Below, one piece after another: positions 47,061 through 57,084 of a stretch of DNA of 64,000 nt. The DNA comes from Microcebus murinus (lineage: Eukaryota; Chordata; Mammalia; Primates; Cheirogaleidae). The first letter of the stretch is position 1. Every line of letters starts with the position of its first letter. A model generated the notes under the pieces. That model was not told where the DNA came from, did no database searches, and saw only the letters and a list, made by a program, of their open reading frames with translations. Both the position numbers and the translations under genes were made by a program. The DNA lies in the NCBI RefSeq assembly GCF_040939455.1, contig NC_134109.1, forward strand, positions 72,631,001 through 72,695,000, in the 5' to 3' direction.

Positions 47061-47520
47061 GGAAAAAAAAAAAAAAGTATAGTAAATAGATAAAATGAGA
47101 GTGAATTTCACCAATTGAAATCCATAAGAAGAACTAAATTAAATTTTAGATCTAAAAATTTCTGAAATTAAATATTTGTTAGATGAGTTTAAAATCAGAT
47201 TAAACACAGAAGAATACTATAGAATGAATTGGAAATTAAATCAATAGAAATAATAAAATTAAAATGCAAACAAGAAAAAAAGGAAAATACAGGAAAGAAT
47301 ATTAAAGATATGTGAGATACAATGAAAATACTGGTGGGATTTAAACTCCATGTGTGTCTATGGTTCTCCTGGTTAATGCCTCTCTTAGGACCCCTAATGA
47401 CTCTGCTTTTAACACGCATTTTCAGATAGTACACTCTCCACTACTTAATACCATTCATACACAACCAAATTTGAGCCCTTACTGTTTCTCTCCAATGTGA
47501 TTCCTATCCTGCCTCTACTC
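47061..47520. other. A-rich segment, possibly an old LINE-1 ORF1 relic
   Basis: Starts with an A-run, then A-rich text with GAAATTAAA and AAAGATATGTGAGATA words that recall an L1 ORF1 coiled coil in plus orientation. Too diverged to be sure. Confidence 0.3.
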
Positions 47521-47524
47521 TAAC

Positions 47525-48345
47525 TTTTAAGACTGTCTGTGTTCAGCTGTTCTTCCCTAACAGCCCTCAACTGGACTCTTAGGCTCTTAGGCAGGGACAA
47601 CTCTATGACCCTAAGTCAGCAGGAAGCAGTTACAGAAGAACAGACTGTCATGCAAACACCCCAGTTTCTGAGTCCACTGTTAAGAATGTCAATTCTAACC
47701 AAAGAAAAGGGGGCATGAAAGGACAACCTTGCTGATAAACTATGTAACAGAGAAAACGTGGGGGGGAGGGGGGAAATCACAGCACATAATGGTTACTTTA
47801 TTTGCTTAACCACCTATGGCTTAACTTGTCTCTGATATTTATGGTATATTAGTATGAGACATTTACTTATATAAAATCTCAGTACTTCTAATTTCTAGAT
47901 TTAGATATTTTGAAAAATTAGTAAAGATATTTGATGTCTCTTATTTCTCCCAAAACAAATTCCAACAAAAATAAACACATAAATTAATTTTTGTTTAAAA
48001 AAAAAAAGGAGTTTGTTTTAACAGCACTTAAAAAGGACTGAGCAGACAGCAGGGGAAAGACCCTCCCGCACATCCACCAGAACACATACCAAAAGGACTG
48101 AAAAAGCCAGACTAGCAGAGAAAAGCAACAAACACAGCTGTTATCATTTTGCAGCAATAACTGCTTTATTTTAACCCTTTACTCCCCCAATAAAAGCCCA
48201 AACCCCTTAGCCACAGACAGCAATCCATCTTTCTGTCTTCCATGCAGTGCATTTTTCTCTCTTGGAAAGTAAAATAAACCTCTTTCTTTAAAATCTATCC
48301 TTATTTTTGTGTCAGAATACTTCTCACCCCCTGCTGTCAGTTCCC
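47525..48345 (+). mobile_element. Endogenous retrovirus 3' remnant (ERV1-like): env-tail region, polypurine tract, LTR
   Basis: GACCCTAAGTCAGCAGGAAG near 47610 is the kind of sequence found at the end of gammaretrovirus-like env genes; here it is non-coding and broken. A polypurine tract AAAGAAAAGGGGG lies just before 47716, where an LTR-like stretch begins (TGAAAGGACAACC). An AATAAA followed by AGCCCAAACCCC lies near 48190, with a second AATAAA at about 48273. The LTR seems to end near 48340. There is no matching 5' LTR, gag or pol. The boundaries and the class are inferred. Confidence 0.5.
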
Positions 48346-49640
48346 ACCCTACCAACCTTTATTTTATTGATGAGGTTGTTAGTAATGTACCCTCTTTTAT
48401 TCCTACTTCTGATAATTTATTTTATTCTCTCTCTCACTCTCCCCTTACTGTGTGTGTGTCTGTGTGTGTGTGTCAGTGTGTCTGTGTGTGTGTGTCAGTG
48501 TGTGTCTGTGTTTTGCATATGTATGTCTTATTTGGTCAACATACTAAGAAGTTTATGGATTTTTATTGATCTCAAAGAACAAGCTTTTGATTTCATTTAT
48601 TTTCTTTTCTTAATTTTATTGTTTCTGCGCTCATGTGTATTTTTCCTTCATTCTGCTTGTTTTGGATTTAATTTGCTCTTTTTTCCAGTTTTTTTCCTTA
48701 AGACAGATGCTTAGGTTAATATCTTGACCCCTTTCTTTATTTTTAATGTATGAATTCAATCCTAGAGAGTTTCCTGTAAACACTTATTTAGGTATATCTA
48801 CCCAAATTAGAGAAGTCATATTTTCATTTGTGCTGTTTGAAATTATTTTTCAGAAACCTTTTTTCAGACTTTCTATTCGAAAAATAAGTTATTTAGTGCT
48901 AAGTTTTAAAGTTTCTGATTATTTCCAATTTTACAGATATATTTGTTATACATTTCAGTTTAATTTCATTATAGTTATGAAATATGCTTTATATGATTTC
49001 TATTCTGTTAAATATGTTAAAGTGTGTTTCATGACCCAAAATACTATTTATTAAAAGTTACATTTGCATTTAAGAAGAATATATATTATTCTGTTGTTGT
49101 ATAGAGTATTTTATAACTGGGTATATATAATTGGGTGCTATTGTTGTTGTTTTAATAGACCTTATATTTAGAACATTTGAATTTGTTTCTAACTTTTTGT
49201 CTTCTTTTGGATATTTAAGCTTTATTTTAAGTAATTATAATTATTTATATTCATTGTTTATTATTACTTAAATTTATTCATATTTATAATATTGGCTTCT
49301 TAGATATCTCTTTTTCTTATAGTTTTTCTACTAGACATTTTAACTTATCACAGTTTAACATCAAGCAATATTATATCTGTCCAGGTATCACATAAAAAAT
49401 TAAAACAAGTATACTTCTATTTCCTTAATCTCACCCTTTATGTTTATTTGCTTTATATGAAATGTCTATTGAGATAATATATTCCAGAATATATTGTATT
49501 ACTTTTGCTTTGCACTAGCATTTGTCTTTTAGAAATATTTATATACTTTTAAAAAATTGTCTTTTTTTCTCTTCATGTTTCATTGTACAATTCTATTGCT
49601 ATCTTCAAGGTCACTAATCTTTTCTTCTAAAATGTCATTT
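48345..49640 (-). mobile_element. Old LINE-1 ORF2 fragment (L1M-like), minus
   Basis: GTTGTTAGTAATGTACCCTC, TTGATCTCAAAGAACAAGC, TAAGAAGAATATATATTATTC and TCTGTTGTTGTATAGAG follow the reverse-complemented order of ORF2 in older L1s. It continues the copy at 46650-47060 after the ERV1-like insert. It contains a TG-rich microsatellite. Confidence 0.65.
48450..48512 (+). repeat. (TG)n microsatellite, interrupted
   Basis: TGTGTG runs interrupted by TC and CAG units over about 60 bases. It produces cysteine/valine-rich spurious frames. Confidence 0.95.
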
Positions 49641-51269
49641 CTTTCATGAATGCCATCCAATACATTTTTCACTTCTCCAATAGAATTGTCCAATTCCATA
49701 TTTCAACTTGGATGTTTTTATATCATTCATGACTCTACATAACCATTGTATACTAAGAGTTCAGCTTCTAATAATGATCAAGGTAAATTACCTTATCCAC
49801 AATGATGGTACCCTTCCTTACTTTCAAGTCTCTTGAAACTAAAAGTGACTGAGTGGCAGCAAAACCCCGTGAAGTTAACAGAAATCTTACTGCATCTCCT
49901 GGTAAAAGCATGCTCCAGAATTACTAGAACTACGACGCTAAAGTTGTGAGAATAGAAAGCAAAAATTCTAAAGTGAGTTATAGGGAGTAACAGTGCATGG
50001 GAAATATCCTAGTTCCCAACCATGTAGACTATTTATATTATGGACAAAATAGAATATAATATTAATTTTTAAAAATATATACTACAATTTAGAGGAAGCC
50101 ATCCCAATATTAGAATAATTTGCTAATATAATATCAGTATATATTTTATATTATCTAAAAATTGATGCTTCAGCTATCATTTCAAATAACTGTTCCAATG
50201 TTCTATTAGCACAGCAGCTTCTCTGTTTTTTCTTTTATGCAGTAAGTGATAGAGCCAGCAGATCCATAATTAATCAACTCCTACCTCTCTTTTGCTGAAA
50301 AGTAGGGTTATTTTACTAAGTTATAACAAACTCTTCTTTGATTAAACAGTTTATATGCCCTCACATGGTAGTAATGGTCAAAATTCTGTGGACATGAAAA
50401 GGAAACCTATACCTATTACATATTTTGATTCCTATAACAACAAATCATGGTCTCACTGAAAATGGAATGGGTCAATTTAACAAACTTGTTATGAGTGGGT
50501 CATTAGTCTCCTGAAGAGATGTACCAGATTAGAGGTTCAAGTTAATTTTATTGATGACAAGTTGGATATTTATTGCACCATAACAAAATCAGCTTTGGTG
50601 AGTAGGAGGCCATGCAGTGGGACCATGCACAGCCTTCCTTTCTGCTACTATAGCTACATCAATGATAGGGGGTAGCTTATACTAACTGGCTAAGGCATTA
50701 TGTCTTCTTGGTTGTTTAGTATCTCTTTCGTGATGCTCTTTATTGAGAGTTAATAACAGATAATGCAGTTCTTGGTGGACATCTTTTTTGATATGGTTAA
50801 CTAAAATGTCATAGTCAAATGATCCGTCCTTATCAGGGCATGATAGAAATCAAGGAACTGATTATCAACTCTTGTACAGTTCTCTGCTGTAGATGGCATT
50901 GTTATGCTACCAACCCTATAGATCTACATTATGGTTTTCCTACTAGAATTTGTCAAAACTTACAAATGAGTATCACAGATAACCATAAATTTTACCTGGG
51001 TGTATAGCCCAATTGGTATGGCCACTTTTGCTGCATACTAGATTTGCTGAGAATACTTTCTTGCACTGGGCCCACTAAAAGCTGGAAGCCTACATGTCAA
51101 TCAAAAAATGGGTCAAAACAATGTTCCCAAATGTGAAATATACTGCCTCCAGAAATGGAGGAGCATCACCAGATGTTATGCATTCTGCTTATCTGTTTGT
51201 TGGTTGACATACAAGGTGTAATATTTATCCATAACTTTTAGGGTGCTGTTCTACCATGCTATGACAAAT
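49641..51269. other. Intergenic; possible very old ERV-like internal sequence on the minus strand
   Basis: No gene. The part 50500-51150 is less AT-rich, and its complement reads vaguely like an ancient ERVL/MaLR internal region, but I see no conserved protein motif. Treated as unclassified. Confidence 0.3.
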
Positions 51270-51920
51270 GGAATGCTAAAGGCATCAATATATGTGAACC
51301 TTACAAAGACTTCATTGAGTATTTGAGAATGGAATTTGGATTTGAAGAATGTTTTTTCTTTTTACTGTATGGACTCAGTAGGTTAATCATCTTTAATATA
51401 ATGTGAAAATATACTTAAGAATAAACATTTCAAACTTTCTACACTTTTCTAAGTCAAAACCGACTGCTATACTGAAAATTAAAACTATGAACCACTTGTT
51501 ATATCTTTCTAACCAGACTGCATGGACTATTCAAATTAGATTTATGTAGATCATGCACTGACCTAAGGGTGCATATTGTCTTTTAATATTATTTAGCTTA
51601 ACTGAGTCCACCTCAGTCAATAGCACAATAATTTCAGGTTATATCAGCACTGGAAAATGTTAAAGTTAACTGAACATTAGATGAAATTATTTCAAGGACT
51701 AGGTTTAAAGAGCACAAGTAACTAACCCATAGAAACTACACTAATCAGACCTTTTCTGTTTGTTTTTTAGTTTAAGTTAGCAAAGTTTAATGATTCACCT
51801 CATTCCTTATACTTACTTGAGGAAGAAAACTTGAAAAGACTATAGTGATCAATTTCACTCCATCATAGCCTTAATGAAATCATATTGTGCAAAGTGCACT
51901 GTAACATATCTTTTTTTACT
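51270..51920 (+). repeat. Hybrid paralogous stretch of OR flanks
   Basis: The left half (51270-51560) resembles the OR4L 3' flank at 11260-11540 (ATAAACATTTCA, ATATGTGAACCTT, AAAATTAAAACTATG). The right half (51560-51920) resembles the OR4L 5' flank at 8760-9080 (TTTAATGATTCACCTCA, GAGGAAGAAAACTTGAA, GTGATCAATTTCACT). It has the order expected where one OR unit ends and the next begins, but no OR lies beside it. Confidence 0.75.
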
Positions 51921-52055
51921 CAAAAGAATATGAGTGTTTTCCATGTTCCTAAATAGTTTTCTCAAACATCATTTCCCTGAAGGTGCAATATTCCACCCTA
52001 TAACTCCCTATAATCCCTTTAAGAAAGTAAAGCCCAGATTGTAGGATATTTTAAA

Positions 52056-52187
52056 TGCTTCAATTTTTTTTATTTCAGCATATTATGTGGGTACAAATGT
52101 CAAGGCTACGTATATTGCCCTTGCACCCCCCCTTCAAGTCAGAGCTTCAAGTGCGACCATCCCCGAGATGGAAACTGCTTGAATTTT
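52056..52187 (-). mobile_element. Very short LINE-1 tail with 12-bp TSD
   Basis: Body 52068-52175: a T-run, TTCAGCATATTATGTGGGTACA and the first part of the 3' UTR in minus orientation. Flanking repeats TGCTTCAATTTT (52056-52067) and TGCTTGAATTTT (52176-52187) differ at one base. The right one is followed by AAAA, consistent with a TTTT/AA nick. An extreme 5' truncation of about 108 bases. Confidence 0.88.
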
Positions 52188-52194
52188 AAAAACT

Positions 52195-52742
52195 CTTTTA
52201 ACTTTTATTTTAAAAAATTTTTATTGATACATAATAGTCCATACTTATGGGGTAAATGTGATGTTTTGATATATTCATACAATGTGTAATGTTTAATTCA
52301 GGGTAGTTGTGATATCCATTACCTCAAACAGTTATTTCTTAGTGTTAGGAACATCCCAAATTTTCTCTTATAGCTAATTTGAAATACACTATAAATCCTT
52401 GTTAATTATAGTTGCCTTATCGTGCCATCGAACTATAGAATTTATTCCTTCTGTCTAACTTTATTTCTGTACCCATTAACTAACCCCTCTTCATACCGCC
52501 CCACTCCAACCATTTCCAACCTCTCTGGTAACCACTATTCCACTCTCTACTTCCATGAGATCAACTGTTTTCGCTCCCACATATAATTGAGAACATGTGA
52601 TATTTGTCTTTTTGTGCCTGGCTTATATCACTTAACACAATGACCTCCATTTTCATCCATGTTGCTAGAAATGACAGAATTTCATTCTGTTATTGAATAA
52701 TATTCCATTGTGTATATATCCCATATTTTCTTTATCCATTTT
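52195..52742 (-). mobile_element. Old LINE-1 3' fragment (L1MA-like), minus
   Basis: TTATTGATACATAATAGTCC, TACTTATGGGGTAAATGTGATG, AACTATAGAATTTATTCCTTC, TGAGAACATGTGATATTTGTC and CTTAACACAATGACCTCCA are in standard reverse-complemented order. It ends near the ORF2 tail at 52742. Confidence 0.8.
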
Positions 52743-53004
52743 TATATACACAGTAATGTTACTGTGAAGATTTTAAAGCACACACATAATAATTTCCTTA
52801 TGATAATTGTGAGAAGTGGAAGATCTGTCTCACAGATTCTGTACATTTTAAAGTTTTTGAAACACAGACAATGGGTAAACATTTTAGAGCTTCAGGGACT
52901 TCTAGGGAAGGACAAGGCCAAAGAGGTAACCAAGTGACCTGAGGATTTGGGATCAAAAAGTGGAATAGATAAAATGTAATGATCAAGAAGGAAAACAGAG
53001 GGAT
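52743..53004. other. Spacer before the doubled L1
   Basis: Nothing recognised. It forms the left flank of the L1 complex; no match to the right flank (61271 onward) was found as a target duplication. Confidence 0.4.
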
Positions 53005-53009
53005 TTGGG

Positions 53010-53018
53010 CAAGATGGC
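53010..53018 (+). promoter_or_regulatory. YY1-like motif at the 5' end of LINE-1 'F0'
   Basis: CAAGATGGC within the first bases of the element. In human L1 the same core lies near position +13 and binds YY1 to fix the start of transcription; the role here is inferred. Confidence 0.55.
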
Positions 53019-54415
53019 AGACGAGAAACACCGCCAGACAGAGTGTCTCTGCAGAAAAGACAGATTCTAGCAGAAATTAGAAAAATGAAGCAAGAAGACA
53101 ATCATGCAGCGGACGAGGGCCGGAAGGAGGGGTACCTATACCCTGGGAGACTCCACAGGAGGAGACTGGGGAGGAGAACTGGAAGCTGAGACCGCGAGAG
53201 CAGCCAGAGACCAGCAGCAAGGGTAGGTGCATTTGCTGTTTCCGCTCCCCTGCATTTGGGACTGCTGGTGGGCTCCCCAGCGGGTGGAGAGACCTGAGGA
53301 CACCAGCCCAGGGACGGCCACCGCCAGCCTGTAGTGGACGCAGCACCAGGCTCCCAACTCCCTCCCGGCACCTCCATGTGCACAGACACGAGCCGCACGG
53401 CAGACGCCATATTGCCTCCTCTCCCCTCGTCGGCCCTACCCACGGATGCCCAGAGAGACAATACAGCCAACAGCTGGAGGCACCTCCAGGAAACGGGAGC
53501 TTCACTTTTGGGACCCTACAGCTGACTAAGGGGAACTCAGACTGTGAGCTGCCTACCCGCCAGCTCTCCCAGGTACTGCTGGGACGGTGTTCCCAGGAGA
53601 ACGGTACAGACTTAGAGGCTGAGAGACATAGACCCAGCTTGGGCTCCCTGTGGGTGAATTGGGACCAGAACTCCTCTCCATGGTGGGGATACAGTTTGAA
53701 CTCTGGGACCCAGAGGTCGGACCTGCAGGCCAGTTCCCGTGCACCCACGTCTAGCATTGCCCGGGCCACAGAAGGGATATACATGAACAGCCTACTGAGC
53801 TGTGTGTACCTTCAGGGGCAGATCAGCGTCCTAGAGGGCAGCCCTCCTCCCAAAAGGAGGCCGTACGACCAGCCCAGGTGGCGTTCCTGCGCAGGGAACC
53901 TCTGCGCTGGCATCACAGTCCAGGGAGGCCTGGTGGCGTGTGGTCTGGCCTGCTGGCAGAGGCCAAGAAGTAGCTGCAGAGTTGGGAAGGGTGGAAAGAA
54001 GCGGGCCCGCTCCAGTCTGTGGGTCTCAGACAGCCCCACCCCCACACGCAGACTTTCTGGCTGAGTGGGACCATTCCAGCCTCGCCCTGACAGCTTTTCC
54101 TGGAAGCAGAGACCATAACTTTGACCCCTGCTAACGGCATTGGTGCTGCCTGAGGGCAGGCTTACCCAACCCAACTCTGAACAGAACAAGAGCTGATAAT
54201 AGGGCACAAAATCAACAGCATAGCCTGTTCCTCCAAGCAAGTGCCACCTACTAACAGGGACGGAAACCTGCACAGCCTTTTCACGGCACCCACTGACTCA
54301 TTATACAGGAAGTGGTCAAATCTCACCCACAGACACCACCTAACGCCTCAGAAACTAAACAAGGCGTGTGAATACCCAAAAAAAACCTAAAGGAAAGAAA
54401 CAACAACTGATCGAC

Positions 54416-54675
54416 ATGGGAAGAAATCAGCGAAGGAACTGAGGAAATATGAAGAACCAAACGGAAAACACACCCCCAAAGAGGAGCACCAGCCTCCTAG
54501 AAATGAACACCAACCCAAATCAGGAAACCAAAATGACAGAAGAGGAATTTCGTATGTGGATCATAAGAACACTCACCGACCTACAACAACAACTCAATAA
54601 CCAACACAAAGAAACCACAAAAAGCCTCCAGGACCTAGAACAAAAGTTCACTAAAGAAATAGACACAATGACAAT
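54416..54675 (+). pseudogene. LINE-1 'F0' ORF1, N-terminal fragment
   Basis: The ATG at 54416 (MGRNQRRN) is followed by TGA at codon 9. The downstream frame from 54449 (MKNQTENTPPKRSTS) stays open to the junction and beyond into the next 5' UTR. It covers the disordered N-terminus and the first coiled-coil heptads only; the RNA-binding domains are missing. Confidence 0.85.
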
Positions 54676-54680
54676 ATTGG

Positions 54681-54689
54681 CAAGATGGC
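54681..54689 (+). promoter_or_regulatory. YY1-like motif at the 5' end of LINE-1 'F'
   Basis: CAAGATGGCGGAC at the same relative place as in the preceding copy. It matches the AAGATGGCGGC-type YY1 consensus better than the F0 site does. Confidence 0.6.
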
Positions 54690-56050
54690 GGACGAATAAC
54701 ACTGCCAGACAGAGTGTCTCTGCAGAAAAGACAGATTCTAGCAGAAATTAGAGGAAACAAGCAAGAAGACGAGCATACAGCGGATGAGGGCCAGAAGGAG
54801 GGGTACCTGAGACCCCGGGGGACTCCACGGGAGGAGGCTGCGGAGGAGAACTGGAGGCTGAGACCACCGGAGCAGGCCGGAGACCAGCAGCAAGATTAGG
54901 TGGATTTTCTGTTTCCCCTCCCCTGCATTTGGGACTGCTGGTGGGCTCCCCAGCAGGTGGAGAGACCTGTGGACATCAGCCCAGAGACCGCCGCCGCCAG
55001 CCAGCGGTGAGCCTGTAGCAGACGTGGCACAAGGTTCCCAACTTCCTCCGGGCACCTCTCTGTGCACAGACCCGAGCCACGCGGCACGCGCCATATTGCC
55101 TCCTCCTCCCCTCCGCCGACCCTACCCGCGGCTGCCCAGAGAGACAATACAGCCAGCAGCCAGAGGCACCTCCAGGGAACGGGACCTTCCCTTTTGGGAC
55201 CCTACACCTGACTCAGGGGAACTCAGACTGTGAGCTGCCTACCCGCCCACCCTCCCAGGAGCTGCTGGCACGGTGATCCCAGGAGAACGGTGCCGACTCA
55301 GAGGCTGAGAGACATAGACCCAGCTTGGGCTCCCTGTGGGTGAATTGGGACCAGAAATCCTCTCCTTGGTGGGGATACAGTTTGAACTCTGGGACCCAGA
55401 GGTCGGACCTGCAGACCAGATCCTCTGCACTGAGGGCTAGCATTGCCCGGGGCACAGAGGGGTTATACGTGAACAGCCTAATGAGGTGTGTGTGCCTACA
55501 GGGGCAGATCGGCATCCTAGAGGGCAACCCTCCTCCCAGGAGGAGGCCATCCGCCAAACCCAGGTGGCGTTCCTGTGCAGGGAACCTCCCCGCCGGCATC
55601 ACAGTCCGGGGAGGCCTGGTGGCTTGTGGTCTGGCCTGCTGGCAGAGGCCCAGGAGTAGCTGCGGACTTGGGGAGGGTGGAAAGAAGAGAAGCCTGCTCC
55701 AGACTGCGGGTCTCAGACAGCCCCACCCCCACATGCAGACTTTCTGGCTGAGCGGGACCATTCCAGACCCATCCTGACAGCTTTCCTTGGAAGCAGAGAT
55801 CAGAACTTTGACCCCTGCTAACGGCCTGAGGGCAGGCTTACACAAAATCAACAGCATAGACTGTTCCTCCAGCAAACGCCACCTACTGACAGGGACAGCA
55901 TCCTGCACAGCCTTTTCACGGAACCCACTGACTCAATATACAGGGAGTGGTCCAATTTCACCCACAGACACCACCTAATGCCTCAGAAACTAACCAAGGT
56001 GTGTGAATACCCAAACAATAACTTAAGGAAAGAAACAACAACTGATCGAC

Positions 56051-57043
56051 ATGGGAAGAAATCAGCGAAAGAACTCAGGAAATATGAAGAACCAAACGGA
56101 AAACACACCCCCAAAGAGGAGCACCAGGCCCCTAGAAACAAACACCAATGAAAATCAGGCAATCAATATGACAGAAGAGGAATTTGGTATGTGGATCATA
56201 AGAACACTCACCCAGCTGCAACAACAACTCAATAACCAACACAAAGAAACCACAAAAAGCCTCCAGGATAAGGGAAAAGAAATAGACACAATGAAGAAAA
56301 GTGTAACCGAACTCCTGAAAATGAATAATCAATTCAAGGAACTACAAAATACAGTGGAAAGTCTCAAGAACAGGGTAGATCAAGCAGAAGAAAGAATCTC
56401 AGAGCTTGAAGATAACACCCTCCAATTAAATAAATCAGTCACAGGAATAGAGCAGAGAAACAAGAGAAAAGAGCAAAGCCTACAAGAGCTGTGAGATTAT
56501 GTGAAGAAACCTAATGTGAGGGTCATAGGGTTACCAGAAGGGGAAGAAGACAACACTCAAGAGTTGGACAAGCTGTTTGAAGATATAATGGAGGAAAATT
56601 TCCCAGGCCTTTCTCAAAATCTTGATATACAAGTTCAAGAAGCTCAGAGGACCCCTGGGAGATTCAATGCAAACAGGAAGACGTCACAACATGCAGTCAT
56701 CAGACTGACCAAAGTATCAACTAAAGAGGCCCTTCTAAGAGCTGTAAGAAGAAAGAAGCAAGTAACATACAAGGGAAAGCTAATTCGAATAACATCAGAC
56801 TTCTCTAATGAGACTTTACAAGCAAGGAGAGACTGGGGCCCCATTCTCACTCTTCCGAACCAAAACAATGCCCAGCCTAGAATATTATTCCCTGCAAAAC
56901 TAAGCTTCATATATGAAGGAGAAATAAAAACATTCTCAGACAAGCAAAGGCTCAGAGAATTCACCAAGACAAGACCAGCCCTACAAGAAGTACTTAAAAC
57001 AGCGTTACACACGGAACATCATAATAATAACCCACGAATATAA
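56051..57043 (+). pseudogene. LINE-1 'F' ORF1, one nonsense codon
   Basis: A 330-codon frame interrupted only by TGA at 56492-56494. L1 'A' has a TGG tryptophan there (QEVWDYVKK), so a single G-to-A change explains it. ORF1p is the trimeric L1 RNA-binding protein. The first 40 residues are polar and disordered (TENTPPKRST). A coiled coil spans about residues 45-148 (many heptads, ending SELEDNTLQLNKS and EQRNKRKEQSLQEL). The RRM-like part starts with VRVIGLPEGEE and contains EENFPGLSQNLDIQVQEAQR. The C-terminal domain contains ARRDWGPIL and SFIYEGEIKTFSDKQ. Length and layout are normal for primate ORF1p. Confidence 0.92.
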
Positions 57044-57084
57044 AAACAACCAAAACCCAAAGATATTAAAGGCCTGATATTACA

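Larger units (their letters stand above)
53005..54677 (+). mobile_element. LINE-1 'F0': 5' UTR and ORF1 start, abutting the next L1
   Basis: A 1.41-kb GC-rich 5' UTR beginning TTGGGCAAGATGGCAGAC, followed by an ORF1 start at 54416. The coding part stops abruptly at about 54675 inside the coiled coil (KEIDTM), where a second complete 5' UTR begins. By eye it differs from that second copy by roughly one base in eight to ten. It also carries about 45 bases near 54133-54180 that the second copy lacks. The ORF1 start has a stop at codon 9. It has no 3' half anywhere in the window. Confidence 0.9.

Noticed and set aside
50500..51150. Ancient ERV internal gene on the minus strand
   Set aside because: Only a vague resemblance in wording; no conserved residue block is readable. 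It was left as unclassified.
53378..54064. A 228-codon sense frame in the F0 5' UTR
   Set aside because: The counterpart in the F 5' UTR is only 150 codons, so the frame is not maintained. Chance openness in GC-rich DNA is the simpler explanation.
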